Assembly: GCF_009797025.1 (NCBI RefSeq)
Contig: NZ_CP047027.1
Span: forward strand, 3,286,001-3,350,000
DNA from: Cellulophaga sp. L1A9
GTDB taxonomy: Bacteria > Bacteroidota > Bacteroidia > Flavobacteriales > Flavobacteriaceae
DNA: 64,000 nt
Direction: 5' to 3'
Below are positions 34,512 through 43,646 of this stretch, one piece after another (the stretch's first letter is position 1; every line of letters begins with the position of its first letter). The notes beneath the pieces were generated by a model. It saw only the letters and a list, made by a program, of their open reading frames with translations, was not told the origin of the DNA and did not search any database. The translations under genes were made by a program, and so were the position numbers.

Positions 34512-34536
34512 AGACGATTCGATTTTTGATTGATGC

Positions 34537-35262
34537 TTATCTTTTAGAAATACTGCCAGAACCAGATATTTTGGTGTTTATTTTGTCAGGATTACCGCGA
34601 TAGCTTATATCTCCAGAACCAGAAACCTGTGCTTTAAGACTTCTATTGGCTACCACTTGCATATCTGCAGAACCAGAAATAGTTGCTTTAACATTATCTG
34701 CTTTCAATTCATACGCTTTTATATTTCCCGAACCAGAAATCGTAGCTTTAAAATCATCCGTACTCCCCTTTAATTCCATGTCTCCAGAGCCAGACATCGT
34801 TGCTGAAATGGTATTGGCATCTAGGCTTAATGAGATATCTCCTGATCCAGACATAGTCATTGCAAATCGATTTGTTTTTAATATTTTTTTACCAACAACA
34901 TCTCCTGAGCCAGAAAGAGAAAGGGCTTCAATCTCTTCTACTGGGATAATGATTTTTATACTATTCTTCCATTTAGAAGGCTGTAGGTTTTTATTATCTT
35001 CAACTTTAATCACAAGTTGCCCATCTTTTATTTCTGTGATGATATATTCTAAAAGATTTTCTTCTCCTGTAATTGTTATTTTACCTTCATTTCCATCTAC
35101 TAGATCTACATCAAACCATCCAGATATGGATACAGAATCATAATCATCAGTAGTTCTCTCTATGGTTTTAAAAACACCATTTCCTTTAATTTTTTTTCCC
35201 CATTGCGCAGAACAGGAGGTAATCGTTAATAGTGATAAGACTGCAATTAATAAGTTTTTCAT
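34537..35262 (-). CDS. Head-GIN (DUF2807) lipoprotein
   Basis: A 241-residue lipoprotein (lipobox TSC, Cys17). The DUF2807 domain is a beta-solenoid built from repeated strands with SGSGD/N turns. Seven copies are visible: SGSGDVV, SGSGDIS, SGSGDME, SGSGNIK, SGSADMQ, SGSGDIS, SGSGSIS. The repeat is also visible in the DNA. These proteins are common in Bacteroidota envelopes and have no proven function. It is the last gene of the sigma-anti-sigma-DUF4097 operon, 32 bases after the DUF4097 gene, so it is likely made under that sigma factor. Confidence 0.9.
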   Translation of the reverse strand: MKNLLIAVLSLLTITSCSAQWGKKIKGNGVFKTIERTTDDYDSVSISGWFDVDLVDGNEGKITITGEENLLEYIITEIKDGQLVIKVEDNKNLQPSKWKNSIKIIIPVEEIEALSLSGSGDVVGKKILKTNRFAMTMSGSGDISLSLDANTISATMSGSGDMELKGSTDDFKATISGSGNIKAYELKADNVKATISGSADMQVVANRSLKAQVSGSGDISYRGNPDKINTKISGSGSISKR

Positions 35263-35294
35263 GATTTTTGTTCTTTTTTATGATTGATTGTATA

Positions 35295-36383
35295 TTAATT
35301 TTTGGTAAATGAAATTCCTCCGTAATCACTGGTAATATTCATTCTATTGGGACTAGATGAACTCCCATAATATCCTTTATAAAATTTTTCGCTTGATTCT
35401 TCTCTGCTGACATTAATTTCAAAATCATCCTTTCCGCTTACGCCTGCATAGTCTGTATTTATTTCAAAAATGAAATGATATTCTGGACTATAGCCAATTT
35501 TTACACCCGTATAATCAGAACGGATATTTAAATTATTTGCATCTGCAGCCATATTTGCTATTTGTATGCCCCCGTAATCAGAGGTGATATTTACGTTGCC
35601 ATGTACTGTTCCTAATTTTACATTAATGTAATCTCCATTGCCTTCTACGTTGTTTACTTCGTTGACCTCAATTTTACCGTAATTATTATGATAGGTTAAA
35701 TTTTGCATTTTAGTAATGGTGCCGTTTGTGTAGTCAGAATTAATATCTAAATCTTCAGCTTTATCAATAGTAAACCCTGAGTAATCTGCTTTAATTCTTC
35801 CGCTTTTAATGTACCCAATAGTAGATTTAGAAGTGTAATCAAAATTTAATTCGTTATTTCTTCCGTGTAATTCTCCAATTTCTAAGCGACCATAGTCACA
35901 AGATATTTTTGCATAACCATCTATCCTATCTAAGGTTATACTGCCATAATCGTTACTTAAGTGTACGCTATTTTTAATCGGAACTTTTATGTTGTAGTCT
36001 ATCTGCATATTTACACTACTGTTGTTTCCCCATCCCCAGTTCCAACCACTTTTATTTTCGTTAAATATGGTTTTAGCAGATACGAGGCTACTGCTGCCGT
36101 CAAAATCTATTGTGATTTCATCTAATTTATTAGAAACCTTTTCTTCATTATTGCCATTTACGGTGATATGTACTTCAATAACCACCCTGTTCTCATTCCA
36201 TGAAGTAATGTTTAAATTCCCATAACTATTAGATACTTTCAATAAGGCATCGCTATTAACAGTAAACTCTTTTTTAATCGTCTTTTCTCTGGTGTGTTTG
36301 CCTTTAATGCCATTGTTAGCTAAGAGGCTAAAAGGCAATAGAAACATTAGTACTAGGGTGTATTTATATAATTGTATTTTCAT
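35295..36383 (-). CDS. DUF4097 beta-solenoid exported protein
   Basis: The frame extends to 36431, but the ATG at 36383 (MKIQLYKYTLVLMFLL) starts a normal signal peptide and overlaps the anti-sigma gene by 20 bases, giving 362 residues. The mature protein is a ladder of strands with a recurrent [ST/N]-D-Y-G turn. I count about eleven: NDYGSIT, CDYGRLE, FDYTSKS, ADYSGFT, SDYTNGT, NNYGKIE, GDYINVK, SDYGGIQ, SDYTGVK, TDYAGVS, SDYGGIS. DUF4097 proteins form right-handed beta-solenoids related to LiaF/DUF2807 proteins. It lies in the operon of a sigma factor and probably acts in envelope stress sensing or structure. Confidence 0.88.
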   Translation of the reverse strand: MKIQLYKYTLVLMFLLPFSLLANNGIKGKHTREKTIKKEFTVNSDALLKVSNSYGNLNITSWNENRVVIEVHITVNGNNEEKVSNKLDEITIDFDGSSSLVSAKTIFNENKSGWNWGWGNNSSVNMQIDYNIKVPIKNSVHLSNDYGSITLDRIDGYAKISCDYGRLEIGELHGRNNELNFDYTSKSTIGYIKSGRIKADYSGFTIDKAEDLDINSDYTNGTITKMQNLTYHNNYGKIEVNEVNNVEGNGDYINVKLGTVHGNVNITSDYGGIQIANMAADANNLNIRSDYTGVKIGYSPEYHFIFEINTDYAGVSGKDDFEINVSREESSEKFYKGYYGSSSSPNRMNITSDYGGISFTKN

Positions 36384-36924
36384 GTTTATTTTTTTTGATA
36401 TTTTTAATTTCTTCGATTTGCTGTAAAACATCGTCTAATAAATCTATTCTTGTTTGAAAGTTGACAATCATTGCGCTTAGTATTAATTTACTATTGCCGC
36501 CATTGATTAAGTCTCTTTCTATGCTTTTATAATTTTTTTCTAATTTGGATAGTTGAATCATGGTGTCATCAACTATTTTTTTTGTTTCTGGTGAATTTTC
36601 ATTTTGCAATTTTTTTACTTCTTGTTCAATAACATTGGCAAAATAAAATTCTGTGTTTGATATTTCTGGTGATAGTGCTACTACCTGTTCATTGATAGAA
36701 TAACTTTGGTTTACAAATAGAAAACCCAGTCCAAAGACGAGCAGTAAGCTTGCTGCAATAAAAAGAAACTTAAAGCTGTTTCCTTTTTTAACCGGTAGGC
36801 TTTTTACATCGTTAATTGTATTTAGTTTTTCTAGAAACCGTAGTTCATGTCCATTTTTTGGCTCTTCTGTATCCCAGCCACCTTTGAGGTGCTCAAATAA
36901 ATCGTCTATATTGTCCTTCTTCAT
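36364..36924 (-). CDS. Probable anti-sigma factor, single-pass membrane
   Basis: A 186-residue protein with a short cytoplasmic N-terminus (LFEHLKGGWDTEEP), one membrane helix at about 51-72 (FKFLFIAASLLLVFGLGFLF), and a periplasmic helical tail with coiled-coil spacing (IEQEVKKLQNENS, LSKLEKNYKSIERDL). It lacks a recognised zinc motif but has the size, topology and position of an anti-sigma factor: one base separates its start from the sigma factor stop. It would hold the sigma factor at the membrane and release it on signal. The function is inferred from context. Confidence 0.78.
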   Translation of the reverse strand: MKKDNIDDLFEHLKGGWDTEEPKNGHELRFLEKLNTINDVKSLPVKKGNSFKFLFIAASLLLVFGLGFLFVNQSYSINEQVVALSPEISNTEFYFANVIEQEVKKLQNENSPETKKIVDDTMIQLSKLEKNYKSIERDLINGGNSKLILSAMIVNFQTRIDLLDDVLQQIEEIKNIKKNKHENTII

Positions 36925-36925
36925 C

Positions 36926-37477
36926 TTAATTAGCCATTAATTTTTTTCGTAAGTTTTCTTTTGCCCTTGATATGGTTGTTCTGCAATTCGCATAACTTAA
37001 ATCCATAATCGCACTTATTTCTTCATAATCAAACCCTTCTATTAAATGTAAGGTCAAAGAAATTCTGTAATTGTCTTTTAACTGTTTCATGGTTTCCATC
37101 ACTTTTTGAGCCTTTTGTTCTGTAAACACATAATCAGAGGCAATTCCGTCGTTATCCTCGACCTTATATAGTACATCGTCCAGAGCAACTTCATTTTTCT
37201 TTAGTTGTTTTCTGTACTGATAGATACTGTTGTTTATTACAATTCGTTTTAACCAGGCGCCAAAAGCTACCTCTCCTTTAAAGGACTCTAGTTTGGTAAA
37301 TGCGCTTAAAAACGATTCTTGCATGACGTCTTCTGCAAGGGCACTATCTTTTACAATTCTTACCGCAGTGTTAAACATTGCCTTGTAATATCTATTGTAA
37401 ACTTCTAGTTGTGCACTTTGTTTTCCGTTTAAACACAATTGCAACAATGTATCAATATGTTCTTTTTTGTGGCTCAA
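36926..37477 (-). CDS. ECF-type RNA polymerase sigma factor
   Basis: A 183-residue sigma-70 family factor with region 2 (about 25-90; EDVMQESFLSAFTKLESFKG, FGAWLKRIVINNSIY) and region 4 (about 125-180; LHLIEGFDYEEISAIMDLSY). The closing VRTTISRAKENLRKKL pattern is typical of helix-turn-helix DNA binding. It is the first gene of a four-gene operon with the membrane anti-sigma factor, DUF4097 and DUF2807 solenoid proteins, and so probably controls an envelope response that includes its own operon. Confidence 0.92.
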   Translation of the reverse strand: MSHKKEHIDTLLQLCLNGKQSAQLEVYNRYYKAMFNTAVRIVKDSALAEDVMQESFLSAFTKLESFKGEVAFGAWLKRIVINNSIYQYRKQLKKNEVALDDVLYKVEDNDGIASDYVFTEQKAQKVMETMKQLKDNYRISLTLHLIEGFDYEEISAIMDLSYANCRTTISRAKENLRKKLMAN

Positions 37478-37593
37478 AAAATGGTTGTTTTGTAGTAATG
37501 ATGTTTCTCTTTGTGTAATGTTACACTTTTTTTAAATTATTTTTTATTTGTTGGCATAAGAATTGCTTTTTATAGTTGAAAAAAAGTTGCTAT

Positions 37594-37625
37594 CCTTAAT
37601 AACTCGTGAAGTTATTGAGGTTTTT
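37594..37625 (+). promoter_or_regulatory. Terminator-like hairpin in the lon leader
   Basis: CCTTAATAACT (37594-37604) pairs with AGTTATTGAGG (37610-37620) over CGTGA: an 11-base stem with one U-G pair, followed by TTTTT (37621-37625). It lies 70 bases before the lon ATG and faces rightward. No rightward gene lies upstream (the sigma gene is read the other way), so it is not needed to end a known transcript. It may attenuate lon expression if the promoter is further upstream. Confidence 0.5.
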
Positions 37626-37694
37626 AGGCTATTTTAAAAATTAAATACTAAACAGATTTCTGCACTATGGTGACAGAATGACTGAAATATAACT

Positions 37695-40145
37695 ATGGGA
37701 AATTCTAAATTTTCAAATTTTGACAATATGTCGTTACAAGGTATCGATGAAGATTCTGAGTTAATACCTCTTTTAACGCCGGAAGACGAAGAAGAGATGA
37801 GTAGCGAAAAACTGCCAGAAACATTGCCAATTTTACCTTTGCGTAATACGGTATTGTTTCCAGGGGTTGTAATTCCTATTACTGCTGGTAGAGACTCTTC
37901 AATAGCGTTAATAAAAGACGCAAATAATGGCTCCAAAGTTATTGGGGTTGTTTCTCAGAAAGATGAGAATGTAGAAAATCCGGGCGTAAAGGATATTAAT
38001 ACTTTAGGAACTGTAGCTAGAATTTTACGGGTACTACAGATGCCAGATGGTAATACTACTGTAATTATTCAGGGTAAAAAACGTTTTGAAGTAGCAGAAG
38101 TGCTTACAGAAAAGCCTTATATGACCGCTACCGTTCGCGAAGCGGAAGAAGAACGTCCTGATCCAATGAATCCAGAATTTTTGGCTATCATCGAATCGGT
38201 AAAAGAATTGGCCTTGAGGATAATTAAGGATAATCCTAATATCCCTAGCGATGCTTCTTTTGCAATTAAAAACATACAAAGTAATTCTTTTCTTGTAAAT
38301 TTTGTTTCCTCTAATTTAAGTGTAGATGTAGAGAAAAAACAAGAATTGTTGGAGATTCCAAGTTTACAAGAACGTGCTTTAGCAATGCTAAAGTATATGA
38401 ATGTGGAGCTTCAGAAGTTAGAACTGAAAAATGATATTCAGTCCAAGGTTCGAACCGATCTAGATCAGCAACAACGGGAGTATTTCTTAAACCAACAGAT
38501 GAAAACTATTCAGGAAGAATTGGGTGGTGGTTCGTATGAAGAGGAGGTTGAAGAAATGCGTAATAAGGCGAAAAAGAAGAAATGGGGCAAAAAAATTAAT
38601 GAACATTTCTTAAAAGAGCTTTCTAAAATTCAACGCATGAATCCGCAAGTAGCGGAATACAGTATTCAACGTAACTATTTAGAGCTGTTTTTAGAATTAC
38701 CATGGAATGATTTTTCAAAGGATAAATTTGATTTAAAAAGAGCACAAAAAATATTAGATAGAGATCATTACGGATTAGAAGATGTAAAACGTAGAATCAT
38801 AGAGTATCTGGCAGTATTAAAATTGCGAAATGATATGAAATCTCCAATTTTATGTTTTTATGGACCTCCTGGAGTGGGTAAGACTTCTTTAGGGAAGTCT
38901 ATAGCAGAGGCTTTAGGAAGAGAATATGTACGTATGTCTTTAGGTGGCCTTCGTGATGAGGCTGAAATTCGCGGACATAGAAAAACGTATATAGGGGCCA
39001 TGCCAGGACGTATTATTCAAAGCTTAAAAAAGGCAGGAAAATCTAATCCTGTTTTTATTCTTGATGAGATAGATAAGTTATCAAACAGCCATCAAGGCGA
39101 TCCTTCATCAGCAATGCTTGAGGTTTTAGATCCAGAACAGAATAGTGAGTTTCATGACAATTTCTTAGAAATGGGGTATGACCTTTCTAAAGTAATGTTC
39201 GTAGCTACAGCAAATAATATTGGTAATATACAACCTGCATTGCGTGACCGTATGGAGATGATTCCTGTAAGTGGGTATACTATTGAGGAAAAGGTTGAAA
39301 TAGCAAAAAGACACCTATTGCCAAAGCAACTGAAAGAGCACGGCCTTTCTGATAAAGATCTTAAAGTAGGGAAACCGCAACTTGAAAAAATTGTAGAAGG
39401 ATATACTAGAGAATCTGGAGTTCGTGGTTTAGAGAAGCAAATAGCTAAGGTGGTGCGTAATACCGCTAAGAATATAGCGATGGAACTAGATCATGATCTA
39501 AAACTTACCAATGAAGACATTGTTAAAATATTAGGTCCTGCCCGTATGGAGCGCGATAAATATGAAAATAATGATGTTGCGGGAGTTGTTACAGGATTGG
39601 CTTGGACCAGCGTTGGGGGAGATATTTTATTTATAGAATCTATCTTAACTAAAGGTAAAGGGCTTTTAACGATTACTGGAAACCTTGGTAAAGTGATGAA
39701 AGAATCGGCGACCATTGCCATGGAGTATATTAAATCTAATTGTGAGCTATTTGGTATTGATGCAGACGTTTTTGAAAAATACAATGTGCATATTCACGTA
39801 CCAGAAGGGGCAACACCTAAAGACGGACCAAGTGCAGGTGTTACGATGTTAACTTCTCTTGTTTCTTTATTTACACAAAAGAAAGTAAAGAAAAGTTTAG
39901 CGATGACTGGGGAGATTACACTAAGAGGAAAGGTGTTACCTGTAGGTGGAATCAAAGAAAAAATCTTAGCAGCAAAACGTGCACGTATTAAAGAACTTAT
40001 TCTTTGTGAAGAAAATAAAAAAGATATTCTAGAGATTAAAGAAGAATATTTAAAGGGTCTGACTTTTCATTATGTTACAGAAATGCATGAAGTAGTAGAG
40101 TTAGCCATCACAAATCAGAAAGTGAAAAATGCTAAAAAGCTATAA
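37695..40145 (+). CDS. lon: ATP-dependent protease Lon
   Basis: A complete 816-residue Lon. The N-terminal substrate-binding domain starts with [15 protein letters not shown] at residues 46-60, and the AAA+ module has GPPGVGKT near 391-398 and an FILDEIDKL Walker B. The protease domain has the catalytic serine in [11 protein letters not shown] (Ser713). It degrades misfolded and regulatory proteins in the cytoplasm as a hexamer. The N-terminal 45 residues before the domain are acidic, a common flavobacterial feature. A hairpin with T-run lies in the leader, and a strong terminator follows. Confidence 0.97.
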   Translation: MGNSKFSNFDNMSLQGIDEDSELIPLLTPEDEEEMSSEKLPETLPILPLRNTVLFPGVVIPITAGRDSSIALIKDANNGSKVIGVVSQKDENVENPGVKDINTLGTVARILRVLQMPDGNTTVIIQGKKRFEVAEVLTEKPYMTATVREAEEERPDPMNPEFLAIIESVKELALRIIKDNPNIPSDASFAIKNIQSNSFLVNFVSSNLSVDVEKKQELLEIPSLQERALAMLKYMNVELQKLELKNDIQSKVRTDLDQQQREYFLNQQMKTIQEELGGGSYEEEVEEMRNKAKKKKWGKKINEHFLKELSKIQRMNPQVAEYSIQRNYLELFLELPWNDFSKDKFDLKRAQKILDRDHYGLEDVKRRIIEYLAVLKLRNDMKSPILCFYGPPGVGKTSLGKSIAEALGREYVRMSLGGLRDEAEIRGHRKTYIGAMPGRIIQSLKKAGKSNPVFILDEIDKLSNSHQGDPSSAMLEVLDPEQNSEFHDNFLEMGYDLSKVMFVATANNIGNIQPALRDRMEMIPVSGYTIEEKVEIAKRHLLPKQLKEHGLSDKDLKVGKPQLEKIVEGYTRESGVRGLEKQIAKVVRNTAKNIAMELDHDLKLTNEDIVKILGPARMERDKYENNDVAGVVTGLAWTSVGGDILFIESILTKGKGLLTITGNLGKVMKESATIAMEYIKSNCELFGIDADVFEKYNVHIHVPEGATPKDGPSAGVTMLTSLVSLFTQKKVKKSLAMTGEITLRGKVLPVGGIKEKILAAKRARIKELILCEENKKDILEIKEEYLKGLTFHYVTEMHEVVELAITNQKVKNAKKL

Positions 40146-40170
40146 AGGTATTTGTAGCTATTAAAGTATA

Positions 40171-40207
40171 AAGGATGGTTATGTAAAAAATAACCATCCT
40201 TTTTTTT
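40171..40207 (+). terminator. Terminator of lon
   Basis: AAGGATGGTTAT (40171-40182) pairs perfectly with ATAACCATCCTT (40190-40201), followed by a T-run to 40207. Confidence 0.93.
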
Positions 40208-40263
40208 CTAAAATAATTCATAACATAACGAGAGAACTAAACATTTCTTTTTAATTTTATTCC

Positions 40264-40956
40264 ATGCGAAAAATCACAATAGCAATAGATGGGTTTTCAT
40301 CTACAGGGAAAAGTACTATAGCGAAACAATTAGCAAAAGCTCTGGGGTATATTTATGTAGATACTGGGGCTATGTACAGAGCAGTAACTTTATTTGCAAT
40401 GCGCAATAAGTTTATTGGTACTGAAGAAAGTAATATTGGTGCGCTGGTAAAATTACTTCCTAAAATAAATTTGAAATTTGTCTACAATGAAGCCTTAGGT
40501 TTTGCAGAGATGTATTTGAATAATGAAAATGTAGAAAACGAAATTAGAACCCTAGAAGTTTCTAGAAATGTGAGCCAAATTGCAACCATTGAAGAGGTGC
40601 GTTACAAATTGGTAGATATGCAAAAGAAAATGGGGGAGGAGAAAGGTATCGTGATGGATGGTCGTGATATTGGTACTGTGGTTTTTCCAGATGCAGAATT
40701 AAAACTGTTTATGACGGCGTCAGCAGAGAAAAGAGCAACAAGAAGATATAAGGAGTTATTAGATAAAGGGGATAAAGTTACTTTTGAAGAAGTGCTTAAA
40801 AATGTGGAGCAAAGAGATTATATAGACTCTCATAGAGAATTCTCTCCTTTGAAATTAGCCGATGATGCTATTGAATTTGATAATAGTGATATGGGGCTTG
40901 AAGAGCAATTTGAACGAATTTTAAATTACTCAAAAAGGGTGATTGATAAGCAATAA
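40264..40956 (+). CDS. cmk: Cytidylate kinase
   Basis: A 230-residue CMP kinase. The P-loop is GFSSTGKST at 10-18, and the CMP-specific features include YVDTGAMYR and MDGRDIGTVVFPDA, the latter near 139-152. It phosphorylates CMP and dCMP with ATP in the salvage and recycling of cytidine nucleotides. In many bacteria cmk stands just upstream of rpsA. Here the two are separated by an inverted LysM gene and a bidirectional terminator, so they are not co-transcribed. Confidence 0.95.
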   Translation: MRKITIAIDGFSSTGKSTIAKQLAKALGYIYVDTGAMYRAVTLFAMRNKFIGTEESNIGALVKLLPKINLKFVYNEALGFAEMYLNNENVENEIRTLEVSRNVSQIATIEEVRYKLVDMQKKMGEEKGIVMDGRDIGTVVFPDAELKLFMTASAEKRATRRYKELLDKGDKVTFEEVLKNVEQRDYIDSHREFSPLKLADDAIEFDNSDMGLEEQFERILNYSKRVIDKQ

Positions 40957-40985
40957 AAAAGGCGCTCATTGAGCGCCTTTTTTTT
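40955..40985 (+). terminator. Bidirectional terminator between cmk and the LysM gene
   Basis: AAAGGCGCTC pairs with GAGCGCCTTT over ATT, flanked by six A on the left and eight T on the right. It can end both the rightward cmk and the leftward LysM gene, which stops at 41003. Confidence 0.94.
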
Positions 40986-41002
40986 AATAAAATAGTTTCC
41001 TA

Positions 41003-41383
41003 CTATAAGTTAGGAATAACTAATACTTGACCTGGTTGTATAACATCTGGACTCTTTAAAATACCAGTGTTTGCTTCAAAAATCTTCGTGTATTTCATAG
41101 CATCACCATAATATTGTTTTGAAATCTTACTTAAAGATTCTCCACTTTTAACAGTGTGTTTGTGAAATACAGAACTATCAGCAACAGAAATATTTGCTTT
41201 TACATCAGCAGCATTTTCACCACCAATTTCCTTGATTTTATCCCAAATAAGGTTTTTTTCGTAAGGAGTATTTGCTTCTCCTTTTATCATTAAAACGCCA
41301 CCTTCTTCAGAAACGTCACCATTTTTAATTCCTAATTCTTCTCCAAGATTTAAAACTCCTTGGTATTTAGCTTTTACGCTCAT
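41003..41383 (-). CDS. BON-LysM protein, Kbp/YgaU-like
   Basis: A 126-residue cytoplasmic-type protein. The first 65 residues form a small alpha-beta (BON-like) domain ending with the NAADVKANISV strand, and the C-terminal 50 residues are a LysM domain (HTVKSGESLSKISKQYYGD, then QPGQVLVIP). This two-domain layout is that of E. coli Kbp (YgaU), a potassium-binding protein. No signal peptide is visible, consistent with a cytoplasmic role despite the LysM. It is inserted antisense between cmk and rpsA and shares a terminator with cmk. Confidence 0.88.
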   Translation of the reverse strand: MSVKAKYQGVLNLGEELGIKNGDVSEEGGVLMIKGEANTPYEKNLIWDKIKEIGGENAADVKANISVADSSVFHKHTVKSGESLSKISKQYYGDAMKYTKIFEANTGILKSPDVIQPGQVLVIPNL

Positions 41384-41504
41384 GTTTATTTATTTTAATA
41401 GTTAATGTAATAACTTAAATATACAAAAATTAGTATAAAAAACATCAAAATTGCCCATTAAAAATATTGTTTTAGGCTATCGTATTTTATGTTAGCGGAT
41501 TAGC

Positions 41505-41535
41505 TTGCGTATTTTTGAAAAAATGATTAATTTTG
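41505..41535 (+). promoter_or_regulatory. Promoter of rpsA
   Basis: TTG at 41505-41507 and TAATTTTG at 41528-41535 are separated by 20 bases, a full match to the Bacteroidota TTG-N17-23-TAnnTTTG promoter. It leaves a leader of about 120 bases before the ATG at 41662. TAGTAC (41607-41612) and GTACTA (41632-41637) form a weak inverted repeat in the leader. S1 autoregulates its own translation in other bacteria, so the long leader may matter. Confidence 0.65.
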
Positions 41536-41661
41536 CACACCTTTTTTAAGCTAGTGATATTAAGAGGAAAAAGGAATGTTTAAAAAAAACAATGTATAAT
41601 CTTTTGTAGTACACGTTTTAACTCTTAGGAAGTACTATAGAATACAAATTATTAATCAGCA

Positions 41662-43482
41662 ATGGCTGAAGAAAAAAAACAAGCTGAAGCAGTGGAAGCT
41701 GTTGAAGCAAAAGTACAGGCACCTGTACAAGACCCTCAAGAATTTTTAGAAAACTTTAATTGGACAAAGTACGAGCAAGGTATTGAGCAAGTTGATGATG
41801 AAAAACTTAAAGAGTTTGAAACATTAGTAGCTGAAAACTTTGTAGATACTATGGATGAAGAAGTAGTTCAAGGTACTGTAGTTTACATTACAGATCGTGA
41901 AGCTATTATCGACATTAACGCAAAATCAGAAGGTGTTATTTCACTGAATGAATTTCGTTACAATCCAGATTTAAAAGTTGGTGATAAAGTTGAGGTTCTT
42001 ATCGACATTCGTGAAGATAAAAGTGGTCAATTAGTATTATCTCACAGAAAAGCCAGAACTATCATGGCTTGGGATAGAGTTAATGCTGCTCACGATAAAG
42101 AAGAAATCGTTAATGGTTTTGTTAAGTGTAGAACTAAAGGTGGTATGATTGTAGATGTTTTCGGAATCGAAGCATTCTTACCAGGTTCTCAAATTGACGT
42201 GAAGCCAATTAGAGATTACGATCAGTACGTAGGTAAAACTATGGAATTCAAAGTAGTGAAAATTAACCACGAATTTAAAAACGTTGTTGTTTCTCATAAA
42301 GCGCTTATTGAAGCTGATATCGAAGAACAGAAAAAAGAAATCATTGGTCAATTAGAAAAAGGACAAGTATTAGAAGGTGTTGTTAAAAACATTACTTCTT
42401 ATGGTGTGTTTATTGATTTAGGTGGCGTTGATGGTTTAGTACACATTACTGACCTTTCTTGGTCTAGAATTAACCACCCGAACGAGGTTGTTGAATTAGA
42501 TCAGAAATTAAACGTTGTAATCCTTGATTTTGATGATAACAAATCAAGAATTCAATTAGGTCTTAAGCAATTAGAGAAGCATCCTTGGGAAGCTTTATCT
42601 GATGAGATCAAAATTGGTGACAAAGTTAAAGGTAAAGTAGTCGTTATTGCTGATTACGGTGCATTTATTGAAGTTGCTGAAGGTGTTGAAGGATTAATTC
42701 ACGTTTCTGAAATGTCATGGTCTACTCACTTACGTTCTGCTCAAGATTTCGTAAAAGTTGGTGATGAGGTTGAAGCTGTAGTATTAACTATGGATCGTGA
42801 TGATCGTAAGATGTCTCTTGGTATCAAGCAAATGACTCCAGACCCTTGGACTGATATTACGACGAAATACCCAGTTGCTTCTAAGCACACAGGTATCGTA
42901 AGAAACTTTACAAACTTTGGTGTTTTTGTTGAATTAGAAGAAGGTATCGATGGTTTAATCTATATCTCTGATTTATCTTGGACTAAGAAAATTAAGCACC
43001 CATCAGAATTTGTAACTGTAGGTGATAAATTAGAAGTTGAAGTATTAGAATTAGATGTTGAAGGACGTAAATTATCTTTAGGTCACAAACAAACTACGGA
43101 TAATCCTTGGGATAAATACGAAACTGAATTTGCTTTAAATACAACACATACTGGTACTATCGGTGAGGTTGTTGATAAAGGAGCAACTATTGATTTCAAC
43201 GAGGATATTCAAGCATTCGTACCAACACGTCATTTAGAAAAAGAAGATGGTTCTAAATTAGGTAAAGGTGATTCTGCTGAATTCAAAATCATTGAGTTCA
43301 ATAAAGAATTCAAGAGAGTTGTAGCAAGTCATACTGCTATATTCAAAGCTGAAGAACAACGTAATGTAAAAGCTGCTGTTAAGAAAGCTGCTGCTCAAGC
43401 TGATGAAGCAAAACCTACTTTAGGAGATGCTAACGAAGCGTTACAAGCGTTAAAAGATAAAATGGAAGGTAAGACTAAATAG
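41662..43482 (+). CDS. rpsA: 30S ribosomal protein S1
   Basis: A 606-residue S1 with six S1/OB repeats beginning near residues 70, 155, 239, 325, 411 and 498. Repeats 3-5 are the most canonical (GVFIDLGGVDGLVHITDLSW and similar), and the first and last are diverged. Codon use is more uniform than in the neighbours, with many GAA, GGT and TTA codons, as expected for a highly expressed gene. It helps mRNA loading on the small subunit, which is relevant in a lineage with weak Shine-Dalgarno use. The C-terminus has an alanine/lysine-rich tail. Confidence 0.96.
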   Translation: MAEEKKQAEAVEAVEAKVQAPVQDPQEFLENFNWTKYEQGIEQVDDEKLKEFETLVAENFVDTMDEEVVQGTVVYITDREAIIDINAKSEGVISLNEFRYNPDLKVGDKVEVLIDIREDKSGQLVLSHRKARTIMAWDRVNAAHDKEEIVNGFVKCRTKGGMIVDVFGIEAFLPGSQIDVKPIRDYDQYVGKTMEFKVVKINHEFKNVVVSHKALIEADIEEQKKEIIGQLEKGQVLEGVVKNITSYGVFIDLGGVDGLVHITDLSWSRINHPNEVVELDQKLNVVILDFDDNKSRIQLGLKQLEKHPWEALSDEIKIGDKVKGKVVVIADYGAFIEVAEGVEGLIHVSEMSWSTHLRSAQDFVKVGDEVEAVVLTMDRDDRKMSLGIKQMTPDPWTDITTKYPVASKHTGIVRNFTNFGVFVELEEGIDGLIYISDLSWTKKIKHPSEFVTVGDKLEVEVLELDVEGRKLSLGHKQTTDNPWDKYETEFALNTTHTGTIGEVVDKGATIDFNEDIQAFVPTRHLEKEDGSKLGKGDSAEFKIIEFNKEFKRVVASHTAIFKAEEQRNVKAAVKKAAAQADEAKPTLGDANEALQALKDKMEGKTK

Positions 43483-43524
43483 TCTTTTTCACCATAATCT
43501 TAACCTGCAATAGTAGGTTTAAAA

Positions 43525-43553
43525 GAGCCCGGACATTTGTTCGGGCTTTTTTT
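43525..43553 (+). terminator. Terminator of rpsA
   Basis: AGCCCG (43526-43531) pairs with CGGGCT (43542-43547), with extension by a G-U pair, followed by a T-run to 43553. It lies about 43 bases past the stop. Confidence 0.9.
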
Positions 43554-43619
43554 ATGCTTAATTTTGAATATGTATAAAATGATTATTCCGTTTGAATCAA
43601 ATTTTTAAAGATAATTTGA

Positions 43620-43627
43620 TACTTTTG
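43620..43627 (+). promoter_or_regulatory. Likely -7 element of the pyr operon
   Basis: TACTTTTG matches TAnnTTTG and lies 19 bases before the pyrR ATG. A TTG at 43592-43594 is 25 bases upstream, slightly longer than the usual spacing. Confidence 0.45.
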
Positions 43628-43646
43628 TATTCACACAAATTTTAGC

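Noticed and set aside
41607..41637. Autoregulatory structure in the rpsA leader
   Set aside because: The TAGTAC/GTACTA repeat is only six bases with a 19-base loop, too weak to call on its own.
43628..43646. PyrR-dependent RNA attenuator ahead of the pyr genes
   Set aside because: The leader after the likely -7 element is only about ten to twenty bases and has no terminator/antiterminator hairpins.
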